The notes: generated by a model not told the origin, from the letters alone. Shown: positions 24,919 through 34,386, counted from the first letter of the stretch. The stretch is DNA of 63,916 nt from CAXBDP01 sp964598395 (GCA_964598395.1 CAZRBW010000010.1:1-63916), one strand, 5' to 3'. Numbers and translations: made by a program.

Positions 24919-25722
24919 ATGTATCGAATTATAATAATCCTTCTTTTTGCTTCTACTTCCTTATTTGCTCAAAGTATTCCTGAGCCAATGTCCCCACCAA
25001 GATTGGTCAATGACTTTGCTAATGTATTGTCAGAACAAGAAAGAGAGCAATTAGAGACGAAGCTAAGATTATATAATGATTCTACTTCCAGCGAAGTAAC
25101 AGTTGTAACGCTCACTACCATCAACAATGATGATGTAACTCGCTTTGCTATAGACTTGGGTGAAAAATGGGGCGTAGGCAAAAAAGGTAGGGATAATGGT
25201 GTAGTAGTGCTGGTGGTAGTTGATGATAGACTAGCGGCCATTACCACAGGCTATGGAATGGAAGGAGCGATTACGGATGCATCTACTTATACTATTCGCG
25301 AACGATATATGAATCCGAATTTCCGAAATGGAGATTTCTACAAAGGATTGGATGAAGCAACCACAGTGATATTTAATTTGGCATCCGGCGAGTGGACCAA
25401 TGATAATCTTAAAAGGACTGGAAGCTCAGCTTCGCCTTTACCCTTTCTAATTGTGTTCTTTGTAATGTTCATAGGCATACCTATACTTATTACAGTAATT
25501 GGTATGCGCAAGTACAAAAAGCAGCATTTTGGTGGACATTCAGATTTGACATGGCTTGCTATTTTGGCTCTAATGAATAAGGAAAATGCCTCAAAACGCA
25601 GCAATAGAAGCGGCGGATTTGGCGGATTCTCTGGTGGTGGAGGCAGCTTCGGTGGAGGTAGCAGCTTTGGTGGATTCGGCGGCGGCAGCTTCGGTGGCGG
25701 TGGTTCTGGCGGGAGTTGGTAG
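24919..25722 (+). CDS. TPM-domain protein with membrane helix and Gly-rich tail (YgcG type)
   Basis: A 267-residue protein with signal peptide (MYRIIIILLFASTSLFAQ), periplasmic TPM domain (residues about 30-165: LVNDFANVLSEQEREQLE, RDNGVVVLVVVDDR, TGYGMEGAITDA), one transmembrane helix (about 175-198) and a C-terminal tail of Gly/Ser/Phe repeats (GGFGGGSFGGGGSGGSW). The ATG at 24919 is preferred over TTG at 24913. This is the usual partner of LemA. Its stop codon abuts the decayed KilA-N gene on the other strand. Confidence 0.9.
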   Translation: MYRIIIILLFASTSLFAQSIPEPMSPPRLVNDFANVLSEQEREQLETKLRLYNDSTSSEVTVVTLTTINNDDVTRFAIDLGEKWGVGKKGRDNGVVVLVVVDDRLAAITTGYGMEGAITDASTYTIRERYMNPNFRNGDFYKGLDEATTVIFNLASGEWTNDNLKRTGSSASPLPFLIVFFVMFIGIPILITVIGMRKYKKQHFGGHSDLTWLAILALMNKENASKRSNRSGGFGGFSGGGGSFGGGSSFGGFGGGSFGGGGSGGSW

Positions 25723-26212
25723 AAGCGGTAATTGACTTTGGCAAGAGTTCGTTGAAAATCCCATTTGAGCTTTAACTGGTTGCTTTCGCTTTCTTTTAGG
25801 CGTTGAAATTCTTTGATTATGTATAATTTGAACTCTATAGAAACCTAAGGGCAAACTCAAATGCAATATCCTTATAGGCAAAAGTTCCGCCATTTCTACC
25901 CAACTTCGAAATCTAGCCTATTGCGTTGGTGTTTTCTATCTATTTTTGGAGAGTAAGTGCCAAAATTTTTGCTCCAGATTCATTTTTAATGGCATCGAAT
26001 TCGATGCGTTTAAAATCAGGATTATTCATTTGTTCCCAAAAACCAAGAAGCTCAATGGTATTCTTATTTCGTAACCAATTTTTAATTATATCATCCGTAC
26101 TAGAAGAATCCTTGTAACGGACAATATCCGTCAAGGAGATGTAATCTTCATTTTCTCCTTTAAAAATGGTTATTTCAGTTCCCTTTACTTTTATTTTCTT
26201 GTTCCTTGGCAT
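25723..26212 (-). pseudogene. Decayed KilA-N domain gene
   Basis: The intact part (26212-25940) reads as a KilA-N domain: YISLTDIVRYKDSSSTDDIIKNWL, then ELLGFWEQMNNPDFKRIEFDAIKNES. A TAG at 25942-25940 stands where the family has Trp (QKW). The same frame then continues IENTNAIG, a second TAG at 25915-25913, then SKLGRNGGTFAYKDIAFEFA. After a one-base shift the match resumes with EFKLYIIKEFQRLKESES and WDFQRTLAKVNY and then runs into the TPM gene end. Two nonsense codons, one frameshift and a lost 3' end mark it as a pseudogene. KilA-N is a DNA-binding domain common in phages. Confidence 0.8.
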
Positions 26213-26273
26213 ACTTACACATTACTGTAGCGAAATCGCAAGAATAAAACTTAAGCCAATTACTGTTCATTAA

Positions 26274-26303
26274 AAGTCTGCTTCTGATTAAAGTTGCAGA
26301 CTT
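26274..26303. repeat. Intergenic inverted repeat
   Basis: AAGTCTGC and GCAGACTT are perfect inverted arms separated by 14 bases. There is no T run on either side. It may be a small structured element or chance; nothing else in the 26213-26410 gap looks functional. Confidence 0.35.
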
Positions 26304-26411
26304 GAAATACATTACACCAAATATTAAAATCCCACGAATCCTCCAAACCTAAAATAATCTGAAGATAATGACAAATGCTTTAAATTGATATTCAACGGTT
26401 TACAGATCTGA

Positions 26412-26446
26412 AACAAAAAAATAGCCCGACAAAAATGCCGGGCTAT
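26412..26446 (-). terminator. Intrinsic terminator of the NSS transporter gene
   Basis: ATAGCCCG (26421-26428) pairs with CGGGCTAT (26439-26446); on the minus strand the stem is followed by TTTTTTGTTT. It lies 30 bases after the transporter stop. Confidence 0.85.
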
Positions 26447-26475
26447 ATTAACAAAATTTCAATTTTGGGAAATTA

Positions 26476-27876
26476 TCAACCTCCTCCCGCTGCTGCTCCA
26501 AATACTCCGAACAAATCGAGAAGTACTAGGCCGATTACAATCGGACAAACATAACGGATAAAGAAGATCCAAATATGACCTGGAGTGATGCTACCAATAA
26601 TTCCTTTACTAAAGCCTGGCGCACCATGAGTTATTTCACCCACAAGTGTCTTCGTATTGAAAGACCAACCACTATAAACAGCTAATAGGAAACAAAGTAC
26701 CGTTACACCTAATGTACCAAATATCCAGTCCATAATATCGAACCAGCCAGTTTTCTCAATAGAACCAATTTTCATGGTTATTGTACTGAAAACGCTAGAT
26801 TCAACAGAACTCAATATAGATGGTATAGAAATAACCATTGCTGCAATACCTACTAACCAAGCTGCCTTTTTACGGTTTACTTTTTTCTCATCAATAAAAT
26901 AGCCAACTGGCACTTCAAGCATTGAAATCGTTGAAGTTAAAGCTGCAACCATTAGTAATAGGAAGAATAATGCTCCGATTATAGCACCACCTGGTATAGC
27001 GTTGAATACTTGTGGCAGTACTTCAAACACTAGAGCAGGTCCTGAGTTTGGCTCCATACCGAGTGCAAATACCGCTGGAAAAACCATCAGACCACCTAAA
27101 AGTGCTACAATTGTATCCATTGCACCAATCCACATACCACTTGTTACAATATTGGCAGTTTTAGGTAAATACGAACCGTAAGTAATCATAAGACCCCAGC
27201 CCACACTCATCGAGAAGAAGGCTTGTCCAAGCGCAGCAAGTATTACTTTCCCATTGATTTTTGCGAAATCAGGCTTCAAATAATATTCAACACCTGCCAT
27301 TGCTCCGTCGAGAGTTACACTTCTGATGGCTATAGCCAGAATGAGAAAGAAAAGGATTGGCATTAAGAATTTAGCTGCCTTTTCGATACCACCCGATACG
27401 CCTCCTAAGATTACAACAATGGTAATCACCATAAAGAAGAAGGTAAGTGGTACAATATATTTTGGAGTTTCGATAAATACATCAAAATCTACAGGGATAT
27501 TGATCAACTCTGTAATGATGTAGCCAACCGTCCAGCCAGCAATTACAGAGTAATAAGTAAGTACCATGAAACAAATTACCACACTGATAATCCCAGGAAT
27601 CACCCATAACTTGTTTTTGGCAGTGGCTTTCATCGCTCCTATCGGATTTTTACCAGTGAGTCGCCCTAGAGCCAGCTCATTGTAAAGGAGCGGAAGCCCA
27701 ATTAAGATTACACATAGGATATAAACGAAAACAAAGGCACCACCACCGTTTTCTCCGGTGATGTAAGGGAAACGCCAAATGTTTCCCAGCCCTACTGCTG
27801 AGCCAGCGGCAGCCATGATGAATCCAAAACTGGATCCCCATTGACCACGACTTTCAGGACTTGGTGATGCAGCCAT
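26476..27876 (-). CDS. Neurotransmitter:sodium symporter (NSS) family transporter
   Basis: A 466-residue protein with about twelve transmembrane helices. SSFGFIMAAAGSAVGLGNIWRFPYITGENGGGAF is the NSS helix 1 region (here given as a landmark at residues about 15-48), with the unwound Gly stretch and Na+ site residues. These LeuT-like carriers take up amino acids with sodium. It is monocistronic, with its own terminator. The substrate cannot be told. Confidence 0.9.
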   Translation of the reverse strand: MAASPSPESRGQWGSSFGFIMAAAGSAVGLGNIWRFPYITGENGGGAFVFVYILCVILIGLPLLYNELALGRLTGKNPIGAMKATAKNKLWVIPGIISVVICFMVLTYYSVIAGWTVGYIITELINIPVDFDVFIETPKYIVPLTFFFMVITIVVILGGVSGGIEKAAKFLMPILFFLILAIAIRSVTLDGAMAGVEYYLKPDFAKINGKVILAALGQAFFSMSVGWGLMITYGSYLPKTANIVTSGMWIGAMDTIVALLGGLMVFPAVFALGMEPNSGPALVFEVLPQVFNAIPGGAIIGALFFLLLMVAALTSTISMLEVPVGYFIDEKKVNRKKAAWLVGIAAMVISIPSILSSVESSVFSTITMKIGSIEKTGWFDIMDWIFGTLGVTVLCFLLAVYSGWSFNTKTLVGEITHGAPGFSKGIIGSITPGHIWIFFIRYVCPIVIGLVLLDLFGVFGAAAGGG

Positions 27877-27991
27877 AAATCTTTAAGGTTTTGGTTAAAA
27901 TGATGTGATGTTCGAAATATTAAGGCAACAATTTCATAAAAAATAGATAAACAAAAAATTAAAATAGATTTAAATATAGTTTATGGTCTGA

Positions 27992-28891
27992 TTAGCGGGA
28001 GGATATTTGTTCACTTAGCAATTTTAGGCCTTCTCTAAAACTGTGCGGTTCATATCCTAATTGTTTTTTGGCTTTTTTAATAATAAATCCGGTGCGTGGT
28101 GGACGCTTCGCAGGCTGAGTAAAAATGGTCGAATCTACCCTTTCAATCAACGATTGATCTAGTTCAAAGTACTCGCAAGTAGCTATCGCCATATCATAAG
28201 GTGTGAGCATTTCCTCTCCTGAAATATTCCATATTCCTCCCGCTTTTTGTTCGGCTATCAATAAGCAGCCCATGGCTAAGTCTTCAGCCAAAGTGGGTGT
28301 ACGCCATTGGTCATCCACCACTTTTATTTGCTTTCCAGCGGTAAGACTATCTTTCACCCAAAGCACAATATTGCTTCGGCTCATATCCTTTACAATTCCA
28401 AAAACAAGCACAGTACGAACAATTGCCCATTGCTTTGCCTGATCTATTACGAGCTTCTCAGCTTCAAGCTTGGTTTCACCATAATAGCTTACAGGATTCG
28501 CCTTTCCTTCTTCAGTGTAAGGACCATCTTCCCCGTCGAATATAAAGTCTGTGGATAAGTGAATGAGGAATGCGCCAATTGAATTTGCAGCTTCTATGAT
28601 GTTGTTTGTTGCAATTACATTTTGAATAAAACAATCGTCTTGATTCAGCTCGCATTGATCTACATTGGTCATCGCTGCCGTATGAATGATTGCATCAGGC
28701 TTTGTCGCTTGCACTACTTCCAAAATTTGATCAAGGCGGGAGGTATCCATAGAGTAATAAGTATATCCTCCTGCATTCAGGCGATCCTCACCTCGCGAAG
28801 TAGCAATCAATTCATGCTTACCACTTTTGAGAATAAGCTCAGTCAGTTTTTGCCCTAGCAAACCATTAGAACCGGTGACGAGTATTTTCAT
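27992..28891 (-). CDS. RmlD-like sugar-nucleotide reductase (SDR family)
   Basis: A 299-residue protein with a Rossmann fold: MKILVTGSNGLLGQKLTE for NAD(P), STDFIFDG before the active site and YYGETKLEAE with the catalytic Tyr and Lys. It matches RmlD, dTDP-4-dehydrorhamnose reductase, but no other rhamnose gene is nearby and a generic reductase is possible. It overlaps the cyclophilin gene stop by one base. A GCGGGAGG copy (27995-28002) covers its last codons, which suggests the octamer tolerates gene ends. Confidence 0.8.
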   Translation of the reverse strand: MKILVTGSNGLLGQKLTELILKSGKHELIATSRGEDRLNAGGYTYYSMDTSRLDQILEVVQATKPDAIIHTAAMTNVDQCELNQDDCFIQNVIATNNIIEAANSIGAFLIHLSTDFIFDGEDGPYTEEGKANPVSYYGETKLEAEKLVIDQAKQWAIVRTVLVFGIVKDMSRSNIVLWVKDSLTAGKQIKVVDDQWRTPTLAEDLAMGCLLIAEQKAGGIWNISGEEMLTPYDMAIATCEYFELDQSLIERVDSTIFTQPAKRPPRTGFIIKKAKKQLGYEPHSFREGLKLLSEQISSR

Positions 28892-29733
28892 TACTCCTCT
28901 TTTTTATAACCGTATTCTTCTTCTAATTTCTTTAATGAAACTTTATTGACGCTCATCTTAATACCAACTCTATCCACTGGGCGATCATTAGGCCCTTTTT
29001 GTACTGCCATCACCGAATCTATCACATTAAGTCCATCGATTACTTCTCCAAATACGGTATAGTCATAATCCAAATGCGGTGAACCGCCAATGGTAGCGTA
29101 CACATCCATATGTTCTTGAGGATATTCCTTCTTTACAATTGGCCCAAATTCCCTTTCGAGGATTTCCATGGAGTTATTAAGCAGCTCTGTATAGGCTGCG
29201 ATATCGCCCGTTTGACTATACTTTGCTACCGAATCAGCCAGATACTTATATTCTGGTTTGGCCAGTAATTGGTTAAATAGAGTGCGTTGTTGAGAAATAT
29301 GATTGCTTTCGGCAAGGTCGCTAATCTGCTCTGGAGTAAAAACTACTCCTTGTACAATGTAAAATTGAGTAGCGCTGCTATTCTTTTCCGGGTTTACATT
29401 ATCGCCCATACGAGCTGCCGCAAGTGCCCCTTTTTTATGAAAATGATGAGGCAATATCTCCGCAGGAATCACCTCAGACGAACTCTGACCGCCTTCCGGC
29501 TTGGTAGACAAATCGCCACCTTGGATCATAAAACCCGATATCACTCTATGGAAAATCGTGCTGTCATATTCACCTGACTTTGCCAATTTCAAAAAATTCT
29601 CTTTGTGAATAGGTGTATCGTCGTACAAGACCACTTTCATATCTCCAAACTCAGTAGAAATAGTGACTACCTCTTCCTGAGGGCCACAAGCAAGGGCAAA
29701 TATTGCCACAAATAAAATTGAGAGATTACGCAT
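28891..29733 (-). CDS. Cyclophilin-type peptidyl-prolyl isomerase, lipoprotein
   Basis: A 280-residue protein with a lipobox (IFALAC, Cys16). The cyclophilin domain is split by an insert: FHRVISGFMIQGGDL near residues 56-71 and the later VFGEVIDGLNVIDSV; between them are about 90 residues of helical sequence (PEQISDLAESNHISQ...). Cyclophilins with this insert are common in Bacteroidota. It should assist folding of exported proteins. It shares transcription with hemC upstream and the RmlD-like gene downstream. Confidence 0.87.
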   Translation of the reverse strand: MRNLSILFVAIFALACGPQEEVVTISTEFGDMKVVLYDDTPIHKENFLKLAKSGEYDSTIFHRVISGFMIQGGDLSTKPEGGQSSSEVIPAEILPHHFHKKGALAAARMGDNVNPEKNSSATQFYIVQGVVFTPEQISDLAESNHISQQRTLFNQLLAKPEYKYLADSVAKYSQTGDIAAYTELLNNSMEILEREFGPIVKKEYPQEHMDVYATIGGSPHLDYDYTVFGEVIDGLNVIDSVMAVQKGPNDRPVDRVGIKMSVNKVSLKKLEEEYGYKKEE

Positions 29734-29737
29734 GATT

Positions 29738-30664
29738 TTATAATTCGCTTTTGATTTTCAATAATAAATCTCGACCACCTTTGGCCACTACGTCCTGTGC
29801 TGCCAGTTTACCAAGGCTTACTGCATCGGAGGCTTTGCCTTTTTTTCTGGATTCAATCAATAGACTTCCATCTAAGTCAACTACGCCACCATGCAAATGT
29901 AATTCTTCACCTTCGAACTGAGCAAGCACAAAAACGGGTACACTACATCCTCCACCCAACAAATTGAGGAATGCTCTTTCAGCTAGTATTCGAAATTCGG
30001 TGATTTCGTGATTACAAAGCTCGCGAATGGATTGGGCCAATTGACTATCTAAGCTCTTGTGCACTTCGATAGTAACCGAGCCTTGACCAGCGGGAGGAAT
30101 AAATTGCTCACTAGGCAAATATTCCTTAATCAAATCGGAATAGCCCATGCGATGAACACCAGCATAGGCTAATAATAAAGCATCGCATTTTCCCTCGTCC
30201 ATTCGCTGTAGTCGAGTTTGCAAATTGCCTCTCACATTCACAATCGTATGCTGTGGGTAGTAGCGCTTTAATTGCGCCACTCGGCGGGTGGATGAAGTCC
30301 CCAATCGCAGGCCTTCTTTGTGGCTAAGTGAAGCTCCTTCCATTCTAGAAATCAATACATCGGAAACAATTTCGCGCTCGCTAAAGCTGATCAACTGAAA
30401 ACCTGATGGCAGGCTCGATGGCATATCTTTGGCGCTATGCACTGCAATATCAATCAAGCCGGCTTCAAGTTGGGCTTCAATTTCTTCAGTGAAAACACCC
30501 TTACTACCGATTTTAGAGATGCTCACATCGAGCACTTTATCTCCTTTGGTTTCAATAAGCACAAGTTCGGGCTCTAAACCTCCCGCTTTTAATTGGTCGG
30601 CTACCATTTCGGCTTGCCAAAGAGCCAGCTTACTTCCTCTTGTACCAATACGAACTTTAGTCAT
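29738..30664 (-). CDS. hemC: Porphobilinogen deaminase (hydroxymethylbilane synthase)
   Basis: A 308-residue enzyme of tetrapyrrole synthesis that joins four porphobilinogen units. Key residues are Asp80 in HSAKDMP, the substrate arginines in TSSTRR, and Cys240 in LLGGGCSVPV, which carries the dipyrromethane cofactor. The length is normal. It overlaps the rimK gene stop by one base, an unusual operon partner; haem supply for the cytochromes of the organism is its role. Confidence 0.95.
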   Translation of the reverse strand: MTKVRIGTRGSKLALWQAEMVADQLKAGGLEPELVLIETKGDKVLDVSISKIGSKGVFTEEIEAQLEAGLIDIAVHSAKDMPSSLPSGFQLISFSEREIVSDVLISRMEGASLSHKEGLRLGTSSTRRVAQLKRYYPQHTIVNVRGNLQTRLQRMDEGKCDALLLAYAGVHRMGYSDLIKEYLPSEQFIPPAGQGSVTIEVHKSLDSQLAQSIRELCNHEITEFRILAERAFLNLLGGGCSVPVFVLAQFEGEELHLHGGVVDLDGSLLIESRKKGKASDAVSLGKLAAQDVVAKGGRDLLLKIKSEL

Positions 30665-31578
30665 TAGGCTCCTTTTTTCGCTTTAATCACATTTCGCTTT
30701 TTTACAAGCTTCGATTGCTCAATGTATTCAATGATTTTACCTGCAATATCTACTCCTGTGGCTGTTTCAATTCCTTGCAATCCTGGAGATGAATTGACTT
30801 CCATAATAAGCGGCCCACGAGCCGACTGCAACATATCTACACCCGCAATGGATAAGCCCAGTACACTTGCTGCTTTCAAAGCTGCCGCTTTTTCGGCTCT
30901 TGTAAGTTTGATTATAGAAGCGGTTCCACCTCTGTGTAAATTCGAGCGAAATTCACCTTCTTTGCCTTGACGCTTCATAGCGCCTACCACTTCGCCATTT
31001 ACGATAAATGCACGAATATCTGCTCCTTTGGATTCTTTGATAAATTCCTGCACGATGATTCGAGCCTTCAATCCATTGAACGCCTCGATTACAGATTGAG
31101 CAGCTTTTCTAGTTTCCGCCAATACAACACCAAGTCCTTGAGTACCTTCTAGCAATTTGATGATTAATGGCGCGCCGCCAATCTCTTCTACCAAATTATG
31201 CTCTTTGTTGGAGTAATTGGTAAAAGCCGTTTTGGGCATTCCTAAACCCGCTCTCGAGAGGATTTGTAAGCTGCGCAGCTTGTCTCTCGATCGTACAATT
31301 GATTGAGATTCTGTAGCTGAGAATACATTCATCATCTCGAACTGACGAACCACTGCTGTACCATAAAAGGTAACTGAAGCACCAATTCTGGGCACAATTG
31401 CATCAATACCTTCGAGCCTATGTCCACGATATAGAATATGTGGATCGTTCGGTTCAATAAAAATATCGCATTTTAAATGATCAATCACGACTGCTTCATG
31501 GCCACGTGCTTTTGCTGCTTCTACCATGCGGCGGGTGGAGTACAGATTTGGGTTTCTAGATAATATCGCGATTTTCAT
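30664..31578 (-). CDS. rimK: RimK-family ATP-grasp alpha-L-glutamate ligase
   Basis: A 304-residue ATP-grasp enzyme. Features are MKIAILSRNPNLYSTRRM at the N terminus, LEGTQGLGVVLAET in the ATP region, and VNGEVVGAMKRQGKEGEFRSNLHRGG and LIMEVNSSPGLQGIE at the metal site. RimK adds glutamates to the C terminus of ribosomal protein S6, or makes poly-alpha-glutamate. It overlaps the protease-like gene upstream by four bases, matching the RimB-RimK pairing known in other bacteria. Confidence 0.92.
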   Translation of the reverse strand: MKIAILSRNPNLYSTRRMVEAAKARGHEAVVIDHLKCDIFIEPNDPHILYRGHRLEGIDAIVPRIGASVTFYGTAVVRQFEMMNVFSATESQSIVRSRDKLRSLQILSRAGLGMPKTAFTNYSNKEHNLVEEIGGAPLIIKLLEGTQGLGVVLAETRKAAQSVIEAFNGLKARIIVQEFIKESKGADIRAFIVNGEVVGAMKRQGKEGEFRSNLHRGGTASIIKLTRAEKAAALKAASVLGLSIAGVDMLQSARGPLIMEVNSSPGLQGIETATGVDIAGKIIEYIEQSKLVKKRNVIKAKKGA

Positions 31579-32045
31579 TTGGACTTTATTTTTTTCAGAA
31601 ATTTATAAGACAAGTTGGTGCGATCTACATTTACAAGGTATCTCTTTTTTAAAAGTTTGCGCCCTAGCAAAATTGGAAATCTCATGGTTCCTCTATCAGT
31701 AAGCGTAAAATCAGTTTCTACTAACTCTCCGAAAAGCATTATTTTGGTTTTTACTAAAAAACGCTCCTCAGATTGCCCAAAGGAATTGGTTACTTTTTTA
31801 ATTCGGAAATCTTTAGTTCGGTAAATTTTATCATGGTAATTGGGCCTATCCGAATCGAGCAATTGGAATTCTAAAATATCAACACCATCTACCTGACTAA
31901 GCCTTACTTCATGACAATGGATAGAGCACGAATAGGCTCCAGTATCTGTTTTAGCTTGTAGGCCATACAATTCCCATTCTGGCAAATCTACCAATTCAAA
32001 TCTCCCAATTGTTTTCTTATCTACAATACTTTTCACTTTCATCAC
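31575..32045 (-). CDS. RimB-like retropepsin-type protease (zinc-protease family PF05618)
   Basis: A 156-residue protein. The motif LQAKTDTGAYSCSIHC has the Asp-Thr-Gly-Ala triad of the retropepsin fold; databases call the family 'ATP-dependent zinc protease'. RimB cleaves the glutamate tails that RimK adds, so the pair would set S6 modification. It overlaps rimK by four bases and holB by four bases (ATGA). No membrane segment is present. Confidence 0.85.
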   Translation of the reverse strand: MMKVKSIVDKKTIGRFELVDLPEWELYGLQAKTDTGAYSCSIHCHEVRLSQVDGVDILEFQLLDSDRPNYHDKIYRTKDFRIKKVTNSFGQSEERFLVKTKIMLFGELVETDFTLTDRGTMRFPILLGRKLLKKRYLVNVDRTNLSYKFLKKIKSK

Positions 32046-33154
32046 TTCCGAATGGTTTTGGCAATATCAATCGATGTATCCATAAAAACCAATTTGGCAT
32101 ACGCGTTTCGCTCAATATGATAGTGAGCTTCGTTGAACAACTCTGAAAGAATTTGAATTTTCTCCAAATTCATTTGGGCGGAAAACTTTGTCACGAATGA
32201 ATTTAACGCTCCAGTCGATTTCTGCAGGGAATTAATTGCAAAACTACCCAATAAGCTCTCTCGAAAAATATAAAGGCCATAATTGAAAATATTCTTTTGA
32301 GCCTCTTTACTCATTTTATGGAAAAGCTCCATATCCTGATTCAAGGCAAGAAAATCTGCTTCCCAACAATGGCGCATCCAAACGATAAAGAAATCTGTTT
32401 CGACTTCATTGCCTTCCTCTAGCAATGAAAGGGCTTGACTGATGCTACCATCGGCCATAATGGCCAAATCGTTCGCTTTATCAATAGGCACTTCCATGCG
32501 GCTATGGAGATAATTGGCCACATCTTGATCACTAAATGCTGGGATTCTAAAAATTTGAGTTCTAGATTGTATCGTACCCAACACCTTTTCCAAATTGGTA
32601 GATACCAAGAGGAAAATTGTCATTTCAGGTGGCTCTTCCAGTATTTTGAGCAAGGCATTAGCCGTCGAGGAATGTAAATATTCTGGCAACCAAAGAATCA
32701 AAATTTTGTACCCTCCTTCATAGGCTTTCATCGAAAGGTTGGAGGTGATCTGATAGCTCTCGGCCCTCGCAATATTAAATTGCTTGTCCTGCGCGCCAAA
32801 CACGCCATTCCAAGTATTGATATCGCCGTAAATGCTGGTTTTCAAAAACTCCCTCCATTGAGGCAAGTAATTGTGGCTCATCATATCCTTGGCAATATTA
32901 GCGATTGGAAATACGAATTGTACGTCAGGATGTATGGCTTTAGCATTTTTGGTACATGACGGACAAACACCACAAGAATCCATATTGCTAGGGTTTTCGC
33001 AATTGAGATATGTAGCGAAAGCCATTGCCAGCGCTAGGTTTGCAGAGCCTGGCTTGCCCAAAAACAATTGAGCATGAGCCAAATGCCCATCACGAACACT
33101 CCGGATGAGAATTTCTTTTTCTGTGTGTAAACCTGGTATTTCTGAAAATTGCAT
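32042..33154 (-). CDS. DNA polymerase III subunit delta' (HolB-like)
   Basis: A 370-residue clamp-loader subunit. The zinc module CGVCPSC and Cys60-type upstream residue are present, followed by AIHPDVQFVFP. The P-loop region reads FLGKPGSANLAL, lacking the Lys-Thr/Ser of an active Walker A, as is normal for delta'. LILWLPEYLHSSTANALLKILEEPP is the conserved sensor region with an SRC-like arginine site downstream (TIQSRTQIFRIP). It overlaps the RimB-like gene by four bases. Confidence 0.87.
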   Translation of the reverse strand: MQFSEIPGLHTEKEILIRSVRDGHLAHAQLFLGKPGSANLALAMAFATYLNCENPSNMDSCGVCPSCTKNAKAIHPDVQFVFPIANIAKDMMSHNYLPQWREFLKTSIYGDINTWNGVFGAQDKQFNIARAESYQITSNLSMKAYEGGYKILILWLPEYLHSSTANALLKILEEPPEMTIFLLVSTNLEKVLGTIQSRTQIFRIPAFSDQDVANYLHSRMEVPIDKANDLAIMADGSISQALSLLEEGNEVETDFFIVWMRHCWEADFLALNQDMELFHKMSKEAQKNIFNYGLYIFRESLLGSFAINSLQKSTGALNSFVTKFSAQMNLEKIQILSELFNEAHYHIERNAYAKLVFMDTSIDIAKTIRK

Positions 33155-33156
33155 GC

Positions 33157-34350
33157 TTAGGCTCGGCTCTCTTGAGTTTGGGCAAAGATATAATGATAAA
33201 TCTCTCTATCAACTTCTGATAAGCTTAAGCCTCTCCTACCCATCATGGCATCAGCAGTTTCGAAAAAGCTTTCGATCCGATAGGTAGTAATAGTGCCAAC
33301 ACCGCCCCAAGCAAATGATGGAATGAAATTGCGCGGAAAGCCCGCTCCAAATATATTGGCGCCAACGCCCACCACAGTTCCTGTATTGAACATCGTGTTG
33401 ATGCCGCACTTGGAATGATCGCCCAGCATCAATCCGCAAAATTGTTGTCCCGTTTGCTCAAATCGGCGGGAGGAATAACTCCAAAGCTTTACTGAAGTGT
33501 AATTATTTTTAAGATTGCTCGTATTTGTATCCGCACCTATATTGCACCATTCGCCAATTACAGAATTGCCCAAAAAGCCATCGTGACCTTTGTTGGAATA
33601 GCCAAGCATTACCGAATTAGACACTTCACCTCCCGCCTTACAAAATGGCCCAATGGTATTATCACCTCTCAGCTTAGCGCCCATATTCAAATGAGCAGAT
33701 TCGCATAGTGCCAATGGTCCATGTATCATCACGCCTTCATGTATTTGCGCATTCCGCCCAATATACACGGGGCCTTCTTCTGCATTTATTATACAAGCCT
33801 TGATTTTCGCACCATCTTCTATAAATATATTTTCCTTTCCATACATGATTACATGTGGATCGGTAATGGTTTGTGATTTCCTTCCGTGAGTAAGAAGCGC
33901 AAAATCTTTTCGGATTTCCTGCCCATTGAGTTGGAAAATATGCCAAGGCTTTAGAATTGCCGAAACCTCGTTCTGATATTCAATTTGCTTAAAATCAGCT
34001 TTTTCAAATGGCCAATTTTCTGAGGCTTCTTTGTTGCATTTGACTGCCAGCAAAAGTCCATTTCGAGAAAGTGCTTCGTCCGACTTTAAAGATTCTATGG
34101 CGGTTACCAAAGCTAAATCAGGCAATAATGCGCCATTGATTAGCAGGTTTTCATCATCAGCTACAAGTGGGTATTTGCCAGTGAGATAAGTCTCGGTTTG
34201 ATATGAAATGTCACAATGAAAATGTTTGCTCCACTTCTCGGCAATAGTGAGAATACCCACCCGCAAGTCGGCTATAGGTCTGGTAAAAGTGAATGGAAGC
34301 AAGTCCATTCGGATGTTGGGTTGATCAAAAAGAATAATACGCATAGCCAA
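33157..34350 (-). CDS. GlmU-like putative sugar nucleotidyltransferase
   Basis: A 397-residue protein with an N-terminal nucleotidyltransferase-like half (MRIILFDQPNIRMDLLPFTFTRPIAD) that lacks the classical GxGTRM loop, and a C-terminal left-handed beta-helix of hexapeptide repeats (VYIGRNAQIHEGVMIHGPLALCESAHLN, VSNSVMLGYSNKGHDGFLG). This Bacteroidota family is annotated as GlmU-like; the first half looks degenerate. It likely acts on cell-envelope sugars. It starts two bases before the holB-like gene ends, in the same operon. Confidence 0.78.
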   Translation of the reverse strand: MAMRIILFDQPNIRMDLLPFTFTRPIADLRVGILTIAEKWSKHFHCDISYQTETYLTGKYPLVADDENLLINGALLPDLALVTAIESLKSDEALSRNGLLLAVKCNKEASENWPFEKADFKQIEYQNEVSAILKPWHIFQLNGQEIRKDFALLTHGRKSQTITDPHVIMYGKENIFIEDGAKIKACIINAEEGPVYIGRNAQIHEGVMIHGPLALCESAHLNMGAKLRGDNTIGPFCKAGGEVSNSVMLGYSNKGHDGFLGNSVIGEWCNIGADTNTSNLKNNYTSVKLWSYSSRRFEQTGQQFCGLMLGDHSKCGINTMFNTGTVVGVGANIFGAGFPRNFIPSFAWGGVGTITTYRIESFFETADAMMGRRGLSLSEVDREIYHYIFAQTQESRA

Positions 34351-34360
34351 AAATAAAAAA

Positions 34361-34386
34361 AGTCTCTCCGATTATTCAGAGAGACT
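34361..34386 (-). terminator. Intrinsic terminator between rpmE2 and the GlmU-like gene
   Basis: AGTCTCTC pairs with GAGAGACT around a ten-base loop; on the minus strand the stem is followed by TTTTTTATTT. It lies 27 bases after the rpmE2 stop and just before the GlmU-like start, so it separates the two units. Confidence 0.85.

Noticed and set aside
24969..25893. Long antisense frames opposite the TPM gene and its Gly-rich tail (about 90-100 residues).
   Set aside because: They arise from the low-complexity, GC-richer tail; they have no start context, no family features, and the KilA-N remnant explains the part after 25723.
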